Below, one piece after another: positions 14,451 to 22,848 of a stretch of DNA of 33,651 bases. Source of the stretch: Muribaculaceae bacterium (GTDB lineage: Bacteria; Bacteroidota; Bacteroidia; Bacteroidales; Muribaculaceae); contig JAFUVK010000120.1 in the NCBI GenBank assembly GCA_017477555.1, positions 1-33,651 on the forward strand, given 5' to 3'. Position numbers and translations under genes: made by a program. Position 1 is the first letter of the stretch; every line of letters begins with the position of its first letter. The notes beneath the pieces were generated by a model. That model ran no database searches and was not told where the DNA came from. It worked only from the letters and a program-made list of their open reading frames with translations.

Positions 14451-15320
14451 ATGGAACGCAACGAATTGCTGAAAAAAGTCCGGAAAATTGAAATTAAGGC
14501 CAAGGGACTCTCGCAAAACATCTTTGCGGGCGAATACCACTCGGCCTTCAAAGGGCGCGGTATGACCTTCAGCGAGGTTCGCGAGTACCAGTATGGCGAC
14601 GATGTGCGCGACATCGACTGGAATGTCACTGCCCGATACAATAAGCCTTACGTCAAGGTCTATGAGGAAGAGCGCGAACTCACCGTGATGCTGCTGGTGG
14701 ATGTGAGCGGCAGCCGAGACTTTGGAGCCGTGGGCGAGGTCATGCGCGAGGTCATGGCCGAGGTGGCGGCCACACTGGCGTTCTCGGCCATTCAGAACAA
14801 CGACAAGGTGGGGGTCATCTTCTTCACCGACCGCATCGAGAAGTTCATCCCGCCCAAGAAGGGGCGCAAGCACATCCTGCTGGTCATACGCGAGTTGCTT
14901 GACTTCAAGCCGCAAAGTTCCGGAACCGACATCAACCAGGCGCTCGAGTATATGACCAGTGCCCTCAAGAAGCGATGCACCACATTCTTGGTGAGCGACT
15001 TTATCGACACACACGACTACTACAAAGCCATGTCGATCGCCAATCACAAGCACGACCTCATGGCCATACAGGTCTACGACAAGCGAGAGGCGCAGATGCC
15101 CAACGTGGGGCTGATGCGGGTGCTCGATGCCGAGCGTGGCACCATGCGATGGGTCGACACGGCAAGCCGGCGTGTGCGACAGGCCTACAGCCGGTGGTGG
15201 TACGACCGCCAGCAGGTGCTGGCCGACACGGTGCAGCGCTGTAAGGTCGACCTGGCAACTGTCGCCACCGACGAGGACTATGTGCGCTCGCTCATGGCGC
15301 TGTTCAAACAACGAGGATAA
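14451..15320 (+). CDS. DUF58 family vWA-like protein
   Basis: The 289-aa protein carries the DUF58 signature around residues 46–76 (YQYGDDVRDIDWNVTARYN, then KVYEEERE) and a vWA metal-site motif Asp84-Val-Ser-Gly-Ser88 (LLVDVSGSRDF). DUF58 proteins are nearly always encoded beside MoxR ATPases and are their probable partners. There is no signal peptide or membrane helix, so it should sit at the cytoplasmic side of the Bat complex. It follows moxR after 117 bases and precedes the DUF4381-like gene by 34 bases of repeat-like sequence. Length and motifs are normal for the family. Confidence 0.94.
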   Translation: MERNELLKKVRKIEIKAKGLSQNIFAGEYHSAFKGRGMTFSEVREYQYGDDVRDIDWNVTARYNKPYVKVYEEERELTVMLLVDVSGSRDFGAVGEVMREVMAEVAATLAFSAIQNNDKVGVIFFTDRIEKFIPPKKGRKHILLVIRELLDFKPQSSGTDINQALEYMTSALKKRCTTFLVSDFIDTHDYYKAMSIANHKHDLMAIQVYDKREAQMPNVGLMRVLDAERGTMRWVDTASRRVRQAYSRWWYDRQQVLADTVQRCKVDLATVATDEDYVRSLMALFKQRG

Positions 15321-15323
15321 CTT

Positions 15324-15358
15324 TCAATTCACAATGCATAATTCACAATGCATAATGA
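15324..15358. repeat. Duplicated CACAATGCATAAT words before the DUF4381-like gene
   Basis: The gap contains TTCACAATGCATAA twice in tandem, and the second copy supplies the ATG at 15355. This intergenic vocabulary recurs elsewhere in the window. Confidence 0.6.
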
Positions 15359-16326
15359 GAATGAAGAGAAACATTTTGCTATGGGTTACGGCCATGATGT
15401 GCCTGAGCATCACTGCCGGCAATGTGACTGTCAAGGCTAAACTCGACTCGACCCAGTTGGTCATGGGCCGTGTCACTGCCTTGCACCTGGAAATTGTACA
15501 AGACTGCGGCACACGGGGCTTCTTGGCACTCGAGAAGAGCGACACGCTCACATCGATGGTCGAGATTGCCGACAAACCCAAGGCCGACACCACATCGCTG
15601 GGCAACAATCGTGAGCAGATTAACCGCGACCTTATTTTGCAGGCTTTCGACTCGGGACTGTATGTGCTGCCGCCGCTGGCTTATGTGGTGGGGCGCGACA
15701 CTTTCGAGAGCAACCCGCTGAGCCTGAAAGTGCTACCGGTGCCTGTCGATACCACCAAGGACATCATCGGCATCAAGCCGGTAGAGGGCGTGCCGTTCAA
15801 AATCCTGGACTGGGTGCCCGACTGGATAGCCGACTACTGGTGGGCATGGCTGCTGGCCGTGCTTGTCATAGCCGGGGCGCTCTACTATTACCTGAAGTGG
15901 TACCGGCATGGGCGCAACCCGTTGCGGCCCGAAAAGAAGCGGTTGCCGCCCTACGAAGAGGCTATGCTCAACCTCGAGGCCCTCAAGCAGCGGCAGTTGT
16001 GGCAGAATGGCCAGGAGAAAGAGTATTTCACCGGCTTGACCGACATCTTGCGCGTCTACATCGACCGGCGGTTTGGTGTCAATGCCGTTGAGATGACCAG
16101 CTCCGAGATTGTCAAGACACTCAAGCAGCGTGGTGAGACGCGGGCGGTCAACGAGCAGCTCACTATGATTCTGGAGATGGCCGACATCGTCAAGTTTGCG
16201 GCTGTTCGACCTTTGGCCGATGACAACGAGATGGCTTATCAGCGCGCGGTCCACTTTGTCGAGCAGACCAAACCCGTGGACGACACCGTCGCGCAAGTTA
16301 ACGAGGAGAAGGAGGTGAAGCCATGA
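15355..16326 (+). CDS. DUF4381-like single-pass membrane protein of Bat operon
   Basis: The 323-aa product has a signal peptide (MKRNILLWVTAMMCLSITAG), a periplasmic beta-rich domain of about 130 residues, and one membrane helix near residue 170 (WWAWLLAVLVIAGALYYYL). A cytoplasmic helical domain with PPYEEAMLNLEALKQRQLW and LTDILRVYIDRRFGVNAVEM follows. This architecture and position, between DUF58 and the first vWA gene, match the DUF4381/BatD-related proteins of MoxR operons. Two start codons are possible, 15355 and 15361; the first is inside repeat-like sequence, so the second is equally credible. The stop overlaps the batA start by four bases, implying coupled translation. A role in linking the periplasmic and cytoplasmic parts of the complex is inference. 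Confidence 0.85.
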   Translation: MRMKRNILLWVTAMMCLSITAGNVTVKAKLDSTQLVMGRVTALHLEIVQDCGTRGFLALEKSDTLTSMVEIADKPKADTTSLGNNREQINRDLILQAFDSGLYVLPPLAYVVGRDTFESNPLSLKVLPVPVDTTKDIIGIKPVEGVPFKILDWVPDWIADYWWAWLLAVLVIAGALYYYLKWYRHGRNPLRPEKKRLPPYEEAMLNLEALKQRQLWQNGQEKEYFTGLTDILRVYIDRRFGVNAVEMTSSEIVKTLKQRGETRAVNEQLTMILEMADIVKFAAVRPLADDNEMAYQRAVHFVEQTKPVDDTVAQVNEEKEVKP

Positions 16327-17315
16327 CACAATTGCTGCATCCCGGATGGTTATGGCTGTTCTTGCTGCTGATACCACTCATCGCATGGTACGTCTACAGC
16401 CACCGCAAGGCGCATCCCACACTGCGCATGAGCACCACACAGCCATTCGACGCGCTGCCTCACAGCTGGCGCGAGTGGCTCACGCATCTACCTTTTGCAC
16501 TGCGGCTGGCCGCACTGGCATGCCTCATCATCATTCTGTGCCGGCCGCAGACACGCGACTCGTGGTCCACAAGTGACGTCGAGGGTACCGACATCATCGT
16601 GGCCATGGACGTGTCCACATCGATGTTGGCCAAGGACTTCAAACCCAACCGAATGGAGTCGGCTAAGAAGGTGGCCACACAGTTTGTCGCCGCACGAGAG
16701 CACGACAACATCGGTCTTGTGCTGTTTGCGGGAGAGAGTTTCACGCAGGTGCCCATGACCATGGACAATGCCACACTGGTCAACGCCATAGGACATATAA
16801 CAATGGGTCTGCTCGAGGACGGAACCGCCATTGGCGACGGCATCGCCACCAGCATCAACCGCATTAAGGACGGCAAGGCCAAGAGTAAGAGCATCATCCT
16901 GCTTACCGATGGCTCGAACAACACGGGGGTGGTGGCACCACTCACCGCGGCACAGATCGCACAGCGCTATGGCATCAAAATCTACACTATCGGCGTGGGT
17001 AGCAACGGCAATGCGCCTTACCCTGTGGCCATCGACTTTGCCGGCAACATACAGTACCAGACCATGCCTGTGGTCATCGATGAGGCTACGTTGCGCAAAA
17101 TAGCGGCGGCTACGGGAGGCAAGTATTTCCGTGCCACCAGCGGCAGTGTGCTGGCACAGATTTTCAAGGAGATTGACTCGCTCGAGAAGACGCATCTCGA
17201 TGTCCAGCGCTTTACTCACACCGAGGATCATTACATGCCGTGGGCTCTGGCTCTGCTGCTGTTGGTGCTGTTGGCCACTGTGCTCGACTACACTCTGCTG
17301 CGTCACATCCCCTGA
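16323..17315 (+). CDS. batA: BatA: membrane-anchored vWA-domain protein
   Basis: The 330-aa protein has two N-terminal membrane helices (residues about 8–25 and 58–75), a von Willebrand factor A domain, and a C-terminal membrane helix (WALALLLLVLLATVLDYTLL). The MIDAS metal site is intact: Asp96-Val-Ser-Thr-Ser100 (IIVAMDVSTSM), the downstream threonine in LLEDGTAIGDG, and the aspartate in IILLTDGSNNTG. In Bacteroides fragilis the batA–E genes are needed for normal oxygen tolerance. Here batA overlaps the previous gene by four bases, and batB follows after 38 bases. The vWA domain likely interacts with the MoxR ATPase system or other Bat subunits. Confidence 0.95.
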   Translation: MTQLLHPGWLWLFLLLIPLIAWYVYSHRKAHPTLRMSTTQPFDALPHSWREWLTHLPFALRLAALACLIIILCRPQTRDSWSTSDVEGTDIIVAMDVSTSMLAKDFKPNRMESAKKVATQFVAAREHDNIGLVLFAGESFTQVPMTMDNATLVNAIGHITMGLLEDGTAIGDGIATSINRIKDGKAKSKSIILLTDGSNNTGVVAPLTAAQIAQRYGIKIYTIGVGSNGNAPYPVAIDFAGNIQYQTMPVVIDEATLRKIAAATGGKYFRATSGSVLAQIFKEIDSLEKTHLDVQRFTHTEDHYMPWALALLLLVLLATVLDYTLLRHIP

Positions 17316-17346
17316 TGCAATGCATAATGCACAATACTAAATTGTA
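17316..17346. repeat. AATGCATAATGCACAAT intergenic repeat between batA and batB
   Basis: The short gap is made of the same words as at 15324–15358. It is followed by an A-rich stretch ahead of the batB ATG. Confidence 0.5.
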
Positions 17347-17353
17347 AAAAAGA

Positions 17354-18397
17354 ATGTTCAGTTTCGCTAATACGCAATATCTCTATCTGTTGCTGCTGTT
17401 GCCTGTTGTGGCTGCGCTGTTCTGGTGGGCACGCAACTGCCGGCGAAAGCAGCTGAAGGCATTCGGGCGAGAGCAGGTCGTGAATGAGCTGATGCCCGAT
17501 GTGTCCAGCATTAAGCCGTGGATTAAGCTCACACTTGAGCTACTGCTACTGGCTGTGGTCATTGTCATACTGGCGCGACCGCGAGCGGGATCAAGCAAAA
17601 CCACCGACAAGGTTCATGGCATCGAGGTCATGGTGGCTATGGACATCTCTAACTCTATGAATGCCAGCAGCACCGATAATGCACACGACATCAGCCGACT
17701 GCAACGCGCCAAGCTCATTGTGCAGAAGATGATGGACACGTTCGACAACGACAAGGTGGGACTCATCGTTTTTGCCGGCAATGCCTATATGCAGATGCCC
17801 ATCACCAGCGATGTGAGCTCGGCAAAGCTGTTCTTGAGCAACATCAGCACTAATCTGGCACCCACACAAGGCACGGCCATCGGAGCGGCTGTCACACTGG
17901 CGGCACAGTCGTTCTCGCCCAGCAAAAAGGCGCAGAAGACCATCGTTGTCATCACCGATGGTGAGAATTTCGAAGACGATGCGGCAAGTGCAGCCCATCA
18001 GGCGCAGAAACAAGGCATACAGGTCAATGTAATCGGTGTGGGAAGCCCGCAAGGTGCGCCCATTCCCATGCCCGAAGGAGGATTCCTCACCGACGATGCT
18101 GGCCAGACCGTGGTCACTGCGCTCAACGAGCAGATGGCACAGGAAATTGCACGGGCCGGAAAAGGTGTCTATATCAACGGTGGAGCCAATGATGCCGTCG
18201 AGACACTGCATGAAACACTCGATAAGCTGGCACGAACCGACCTCGAGTCGATCAGCTACACCAAGCACGATGAGCAGTTCCCGGTATTTGCCGCACTGGC
18301 CATTGTCCTGCTGTTGGGACTGCTGCTCTACACCGAGCGACAGAGTCCGTGGCTGCAGAAGTACAACTTTTTTACCCGTAAACAGACGCAAGCATGA
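17354..18397 (+). CDS. batB: BatB: membrane-anchored vWA-domain protein
   Basis: The 347-aa paralogue of BatA has N-terminal helices (YLYLLLLLPVVAALFWWA and LELLLLAVVIVILA), a vWA domain, and a C-terminal helix (FAALAIVLLLGLLLYTE). The MIDAS site Asp97-Ile-Ser-Asn-Ser101 (VMVAMDISNSM) is intact, followed by TQGTAIGAA and IVVITDGENFEDDA. It resembles BatA in layout but has a different loop after the MIDAS motif (NASSTDNAHDISRL). Its stop codon overlaps the batC start (ATGA). The BatA/BatB pair is expected to form the vWA core of the complex in the inner membrane. Confidence 0.95.
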   Translation: MFSFANTQYLYLLLLLPVVAALFWWARNCRRKQLKAFGREQVVNELMPDVSSIKPWIKLTLELLLLAVVIVILARPRAGSSKTTDKVHGIEVMVAMDISNSMNASSTDNAHDISRLQRAKLIVQKMMDTFDNDKVGLIVFAGNAYMQMPITSDVSSAKLFLSNISTNLAPTQGTAIGAAVTLAAQSFSPSKKAQKTIVVITDGENFEDDAASAAHQAQKQGIQVNVIGVGSPQGAPIPMPEGGFLTDDAGQTVVTALNEQMAQEIARAGKGVYINGGANDAVETLHETLDKLARTDLESISYTKHDEQFPVFAALAIVLLLGLLLYTERQSPWLQKYNFFTRKQTQA

Positions 18398-19191
18398 TCA
18401 AGCGACTATTCATCATATTAGCGATGCTACTCACGCTCAATGCCGGGGCGTGGGCTCAGCAGCAACAGCCCACCACTGTCAAGAAGGAACGAAAACACAT
18501 TCGCACAGGCAACAGCCTGTTCCACGACAAGCGATATGCCGAGGCCGAGGTTGAGTACCGAAAGGCCCTGCAGGTGGCACCGCAGTCGGCAATCGCACAG
18601 TTCAATCTGGCTACGTCACTGCTCATGCAGGGTGGGGGAGCAGCCGCTAACGACGACAAGAACAACCCCGTCAAGCAGGCTGCCGACATATTGACCGATT
18701 TGGCCAAGCACGCGCCCACCAAGCAGTTGCGCTCAAAGGCCAACTATGACTTGGGCAATCTGGCCTACGCCAGCCAGCAATATGACCAGGCTGTGCAACT
18801 CTACAAGCAAGCGTTGCGCGACGACCCCAGCGATGACCAGGCGCGGTACAACCTGCGCATGGCGCAACTCAAACTCAAGAACCAGCAAAATAAAAACCAG
18901 AACCAAAATCAGGACAAGCAGAAGCAAGACCAGGACAAGCAGAAGCAAGACCAGGACAAGCAGAAGCAGGATCAGGACAAGCAGAAGCAGGATCAGGACA
19001 AGCAGAAGCAAGACCAGGACAAGCAGAAGCAAGACCAGCAACAACAGCAGCAGGGAGGCATGAGCCAGCAGAATGCCGAGCAGGTGCTCAAGACCATGCA
19101 AGACCAGGAGAATGCCACACAGCAGCGCATCAATGCGGCACGCGCCCAGCAAGAACGTCGAGAGCGTGCCAGAACCAATCGCAAATGGTAA
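18394..19191 (+). CDS. batC: BatC: periplasmic TPR protein with KQKQDQD repeats
   Basis: The 265-aa protein has a signal peptide (MIKRLFIILAMLLTLNAGAWA) and two to three tetratricopeptide units between residues about 36 and 155 (GNSLFHDKRYAEAEVEYRKAL; YDLGNLAYASQQYDQAVQLY). Then comes a very hydrophilic Q/K/D-rich stretch with six copies of a seven-residue unit (DKQKQDQ), then a short helical C-terminus (MSQQNAEQVLKTMQDQE). BatC proteins with a Q/N/D-rich segment are typical, but the exact tandem array here is striking. The start overlaps the batB stop; the stop (TAATG) overlaps the batD start. TPRs suggest a scaffold for other Bat subunits in the periplasm. Confidence 0.93.
   Translation: MIKRLFIILAMLLTLNAGAWAQQQQPTTVKKERKHIRTGNSLFHDKRYAEAEVEYRKALQVAPQSAIAQFNLATSLLMQGGGAAANDDKNNPVKQAADILTDLAKHAPTKQLRSKANYDLGNLAYASQQYDQAVQLYKQALRDDPSDDQARYNLRMAQLKLKNQQNKNQNQNQDKQKQDQDKQKQDQDKQKQDQDKQKQDQDKQKQDQDKQKQDQQQQQQGGMSQQNAEQVLKTMQDQENATQQRINAARAQQERRERARTNRKW
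18913..19038 (+). repeat. Six 21-bp tandem repeats inside batC
   Basis: Six consecutive 21-bp units encode DKQKQDQ. Units 1, 2, 5 and 6 are identical; units 3 and 4 share two synonymous changes (AAGACC to AGGATC, both coding K/Q-D). The pattern points to expansion by duplication of blocks followed by little divergence. Confidence 0.9.
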
Positions 19192-21035
19192 TGACAATGA
19201 AGCATCTCATTCACATCATCGTCCTCTTGCTGTGCTCGGCCATTTCGGCCGGGGCTTCGGTCTCGTTCACTGTGCAGGCACCGAGGCAGGTCAACGAGGG
19301 CAGCAAGTTCAATGTCACCTTTGTGCTCAAGAATGCCGAGGGTAGCGGATTTGTTGCACCCGATATCCCTGGAGCCACCAAGCTCTACGGACCGGCTTTG
19401 TCCACCAGCTACAGCCAGTCGTGGGTCAATGGCAAGTCAAGCAGCTCGTCATCGCAGGAGTACACCATGATCTACAAGGCCACCAAGCAAGGTAGGCTTA
19501 ATGTCGGTGCGGCCGTGGTCGACGTCAATGGGCGTCGCATGACTACCAAACCGTTTACCATCGAAGTCTTGCCGCCCGACAAGGCGGCCAATAGCCAGCC
19601 ACGCTCGTTGCAGGAGGAGCAGCGGCAGCATGAGCGTCGGGGGGTGCAATATGACGACCCCATCACACAGAGCGCCGACAAGGCCGTCACCGGCAACGAT
19701 ATCTTTGTGCGCATCGAGATGTCAAAGCCACGCGTCTATGAGCAGCAAGCGGTGGTGTGTACCATCAAGCTCTACACCAAGTATCAGGTGTCGCAGTTCA
19801 TTCCCACCCTGCAACCGTCGTTCGACGGCTTCCTCATCGAGGAGATACCCATGCAGCCCAGCCTGAACAATGTGGAGACGTTCAACGGGCAACAGTATAT
19901 GGTGGCTGTGCTCAAGAAGTGCATCCTCTATCCGCAACAGTCGGGAAAACTCACCATCACCTCCGGCAATTACGATGTCAATGTGGTGCAATATGAAAAC
20001 TACCGCACCATCTTCGGTACGCTCTCGCAGCCGGTGGAAAAGAAGCTGGTGGTCAAGTCAAACACTGCCACGGTCAATATTTTGCCATTGCCCGAACCTA
20101 AACCGGCCGACTTCACCGGAGCGGTGGGGCACTTCACGGTGGCCACAAGCATCAATCCTACGCCGCTCAAGACCTACCAGGCAGCGACCTATAGCTATGT
20201 TATCACAGGCACTGGCAATCTTAAGTACATCAAGGCACCAGTGGTGGCTTTCCCCAAGCAGATGGATGTCTATGACCCCAAAACCAATGTCAAGGTCAAT
20301 CCGGCCTCGGGCGACATGAGTGGGTCGGTGCAAATCGATTACCCGTTCATTCCACAGTTTGCGGGAGAGTTTACCATCCCGGCCAGCAACTTCACATATT
20401 TCGATCCTGAGACCGGGAAGTATGTGTCGGTGCCCGTGCCACAGCAGCCGCTGAAAGTGGCCAAGGGCGAGGGGGCACCCAGCAATCACTACCGACTGCA
20501 GAATATGGACATACGCCACTTGCATCAGGGCGACTTGCACCTGAGCAAGACACACACTTTCGTCATCGACGATTGGCGCTACTGGATGGCATTCGTCTTA
20601 CCGGCATTGCTCATGGCTGCACTCATGGTCTACTATCGCAAGCAGCTGCGGCAGCGGGCCGATGTGCGGCTGATGCGTAACAAGCGCGCAAGCAAGGTGG
20701 CGCAGCGAAGACTCAAACAGGCGCGAGCCTCGATGAATAAGGGCGACCAAACGGCTTTCTATGCCGACCTGCTCACGGCCATGTGGGGCTACATGAGCGA
20801 CAAACTCTCGATACCCGTCTCAGAGCTTGACAAGGAGAATATCCAGAGCGAGCTGACTGCCTACGGTGTCGACCCAGAACTCACGCAACAGGCCATGGCG
20901 TTGCTTGACAAGTGCGAGTTTGCTCAGTATGCGCCCGAATTGGCACACGGCGACATGGCGCCTGTGCTCGACGAGGCGGCTACACTGATTGGAAAACTTG
21001 AGAATGTGAAACGCGCTAAAACCCAACCATCATGA
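19191..21035 (+). CDS. batD: BatD: oxygen-tolerance protein, periplasmic beta-rich domains
   Basis: The 614-aa protein has a signal peptide (KHLIHIIVLLLCSAISAGAS), then several immunoglobulin-like beta domains (residues about 22–440, starting VSFTVQAPRQVNEGSKFNV). A membrane helix near 464 (YWMAFVLPALLMAALMVYY) and a cytoplasmic helical C-terminal domain follow. The openings GATKLYGPALSTSYSQSWVN and SSSSSQEYTMIY are typical of BatD. The start at 19191 is chosen because it overlaps the batC stop as TAATG; ATGs at 19185 and 19197 are alternatives. Its stop overlaps the batE start (ATGA). Probably a large periplasmic subunit tethered to the inner membrane; molecular function is not established. 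Confidence 0.94.
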   Translation: MTMKHLIHIIVLLLCSAISAGASVSFTVQAPRQVNEGSKFNVTFVLKNAEGSGFVAPDIPGATKLYGPALSTSYSQSWVNGKSSSSSSQEYTMIYKATKQGRLNVGAAVVDVNGRRMTTKPFTIEVLPPDKAANSQPRSLQEEQRQHERRGVQYDDPITQSADKAVTGNDIFVRIEMSKPRVYEQQAVVCTIKLYTKYQVSQFIPTLQPSFDGFLIEEIPMQPSLNNVETFNGQQYMVAVLKKCILYPQQSGKLTITSGNYDVNVVQYENYRTIFGTLSQPVEKKLVVKSNTATVNILPLPEPKPADFTGAVGHFTVATSINPTPLKTYQAATYSYVITGTGNLKYIKAPVVAFPKQMDVYDPKTNVKVNPASGDMSGSVQIDYPFIPQFAGEFTIPASNFTYFDPETGKYVSVPVPQQPLKVAKGEGAPSNHYRLQNMDIRHLHQGDLHLSKTHTFVIDDWRYWMAFVLPALLMAALMVYYRKQLRQRADVRLMRNKRASKVAQRRLKQARASMNKGDQTAFYADLLTAMWGYMSDKLSIPVSELDKENIQSELTAYGVDPELTQQAMALLDKCEFAQYAPELAHGDMAPVLDEAATLIGKLENVKRAKTQPS

Positions 21036-21802
21036 CACGTATACTCACTTTGATGACGCTGGCGATTATCGCGGTGGCAAGCATCGCGGCCGCACCCACG
21101 GCAATGGACAAGGCGGCTCAGGACTATAACCAGGAGCTTTACAATAAGGCACTCGCGGCCTATCTGGCGCAAGCAAAAACGGGCGAAGTGTCGGCCGGGC
21201 TCTATTATAATATAGGTAACACCTACTATCGTCTCAAGGACAACGCACACGCCATCCTCTACTATGAGCGTGCTCTGCTGCTAGAGCCCGGCAACAGCGA
21301 CGCGCGCTACAACCTCGACTTTGTGCGAACCAGGGCTGGCATCGACCAGGAGCAGGGCAGCAATATTTTGGTCGTATGGATTGAGTCGGCTGTCGGCCGA
21401 CTGTCGAGCAACGCGTGGGCCTACATCGCACTGGCCGCATTCTTGCTCATGCTTGCGGCAATAGCCGCCTATATCTGGCTCGACACTGTGGCATGGCGCA
21501 AGGTGGGATTCTTTGGAGCCATCGTAGCGCTACTGGTCACCATGGTGTCGATGGTGTGTGCCTGGCATATGCGAGCCAGGGCACAGGGACACAATCAGGC
21601 CATCGTCATCACCGGGCCCACTGCCCTCAGCACGTCGCCCCGAACTCCCAAGGACAAGACCGAAGTGGCCTTTGAGCTCACACCGGGGTTCAAAGTCACC
21701 ATCATCGACCGAGTCACTACGGCCGGAGCGGTATGGTGCCATGTCGAGACTGCCAACCGGCGTCAAGCCTGGATCAATGCGCGCGACATCGAAGTCATTT
21801 AG
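21032..21802 (+). CDS. batE: BatE: TPR and SH3-like membrane protein
   Basis: The 256-aa protein starts with a signal peptide (LMTLAIIAVASIAAAPTA). TPR repeats (residues about 25–95; YYNIGNTYYRLKDNAHAILY, then ERALLLEPGNSDARYNL) are followed by two membrane helices (about 132–150 and 160–178). A C-terminal bacterial SH3-like domain follows (ITGPTALSTSPRTPKDKT through GAVWCHVETANRRQAWI). This is the usual layout of BatE, the last member of the batA–E set. It overlaps batD by four bases. The SH3 domain may bind peptidoglycan or another Bat subunit. Confidence 0.93.
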   Translation: MTRILTLMTLAIIAVASIAAAPTAMDKAAQDYNQELYNKALAAYLAQAKTGEVSAGLYYNIGNTYYRLKDNAHAILYYERALLLEPGNSDARYNLDFVRTRAGIDQEQGSNILVVWIESAVGRLSSNAWAYIALAAFLLMLAAIAAYIWLDTVAWRKVGFFGAIVALLVTMVSMVCAWHMRARAQGHNQAIVITGPTALSTSPRTPKDKTEVAFELTPGFKVTIIDRVTTAGAVWCHVETANRRQAWINARDIEVI

Positions 21803-21807
21803 AGAAA

Positions 21808-21845
21808 CTTGTCAATGTACTCCGAGACGCAGTCTCGGACACAAG
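21808..21845 (+). other. Hairpin between batE and the PAP2 gene
   Basis: TCCGAGAC (21821–21828) pairs with GTCTCGGA (21832–21839) around a three-base loop, and an outer CTTGT/ACAAG pair extends it. No T-run follows, so it looks more like an mRNA processing, stability or partial attenuation element than a terminator. Confidence 0.55.
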
Positions 21846-21861
21846 ATTAAAGAAAAAGATA

Positions 21862-22518
21862 ATGCTAGACTATCTCAACACCGTCGACCAGCAGGCTCTC
21901 ATTGCCATCAACAGTTGGCATGCGCCATACTTCGACCAACTGATGTGGTGCATCACCAGTAAGCTCTCATGGGCGCTCATTCTGGTGGCTGTGCTTGTGG
22001 CGTTGCGGCACGACCGCCGCCAGGCCCTACTGGTCATTGCTACACTGGTGCTGACCATACTCATCTCCGATCAAATCTCGTCGGGACTTATCAAGCACAC
22101 CGTCGAGCGACTGCGGCCATCACACAACCCCGACCTGGCATCATCACTCCATCTGGTCAATGGCTACACGGGAGGACTGTACGGCTTCACCTCGAGCCAT
22201 GCGGCCAACTCGTTCAGTGTGGCTATGGTGCTCAGCCTGATGTTTGCATCTCGCCGAGTCACGGTCGCGCTCATGTCGTGGGCCATGCTGCAGTGCTACA
22301 GCCGTATGTATCTGGGGGTGCATTACCCGGGCGACATCATCGGCGGCACGCTGGTGGGGCTGTTGGTCGGATGGCTCGTGTACCGGCTGTGGCTATGGAC
22401 CGAGCACCGCTGGATGCATCATTATCAACCCATTTTCACACGGCACGACGCCACAATGGTTGCCTCCAGTGTCTACGTCACACTGGCTTTTCTGGCTGTC
22501 CTTGCCGTCTTCATCTAG
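21862..22518 (+). CDS. PAP2-family membrane phosphatase
   Basis: The 218-aa multipass protein carries the three motifs of the PAP2 superfamily: KHTVERLRP (K-x6-RP), FTSSHAAN (the SGH-type motif with the catalytic-region histidine kept) and YSRMYLGVHYPGD (SR-x5-H-x3-D). Such enzymes remove phosphate from lipid phosphates such as undecaprenyl diphosphate, phosphatidylglycerol phosphate or lipid A; the substrate cannot be assigned. The start at 21862 gives MLDYLNTVDQQALIAIN, the common N-terminus; a longer frame would extend into the batE region. It lies 59 bases after batE on the same strand and may be on the Bat transcript. Confidence 0.92.
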   Translation: MLDYLNTVDQQALIAINSWHAPYFDQLMWCITSKLSWALILVAVLVALRHDRRQALLVIATLVLTILISDQISSGLIKHTVERLRPSHNPDLASSLHLVNGYTGGLYGFTSSHAANSFSVAMVLSLMFASRRVTVALMSWAMLQCYSRMYLGVHYPGDIIGGTLVGLLVGWLVYRLWLWTEHRWMHHYQPIFTRHDATMVASSVYVTLAFLAVLAVFI

Positions 22519-22551
22519 TTTCGAATTTTGGGTCGTGAGTAGCTGTTAGCG

Positions 22552-22575
22552 AGAATTATGAATTAGAATTAGAAT
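22552..22575. repeat. ATTATGAATTAGAATTAG repeat before the small HTH gene
   Basis: The bases immediately before the ATG at 22576 are made of GAATTATGAATTAGAATTAGAAT, matching the word family at 3278–3318. No TAnnTTTG promoter is visible in this gap. Confidence 0.5.
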
Positions 22576-22848
22576 ATGCGAATCATCACTTTTAACCAAC
22601 TGCGAGAAATTAAAAATCTTTTGCCTGAAGGCTCCACTCATCAGATTGCCGATAGGCTGAACCTGGATGTACAGACTGTGAGGAACTATTTCGGCGGTAC
22701 AGACTATGATGACGGCGTGAGCATGGGCATACACATCCAGCCCGGACCCGATGGGGGATATGTCACCCTCGAGGACACCAAGATTCTCGACATGGCCATT
22801 GCCATACTCGAGCAGACCGGGCTGCGGCAGCCGCAGCAGGGTATATGA
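22576..22848 (+). CDS. Small conserved Bacteroidales DNA-binding protein
   Basis: The 90-aa protein has a helix-turn-helix-like segment at residues about 20–39 (STHQIADRLNLDVQTVRNYF), followed by GGTDYDDGVSMGIHIQPGPD and an acidic beta-rich tail. Short proteins with this pattern (TFNQLREIKNLLP at the start) are conserved in Bacteroidales, but their role is not established as far as I know. It may bind DNA or act as a nucleoid-type or regulatory protein. Its stop overlaps the start of the next gene (ATGA), so the two are coupled. Confidence 0.8.
   Translation: MRIITFNQLREIKNLLPEGSTHQIADRLNLDVQTVRNYFGGTDYDDGVSMGIHIQPGPDGGYVTLEDTKILDMAIAILEQTGLRQPQQGI

Noticed and set aside
18733-19197. Minus-strand frame rich in LLLVL repeats
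   Set aside because: It is the mirror of the batC KQKQDQD repeats, not a membrane protein gene.
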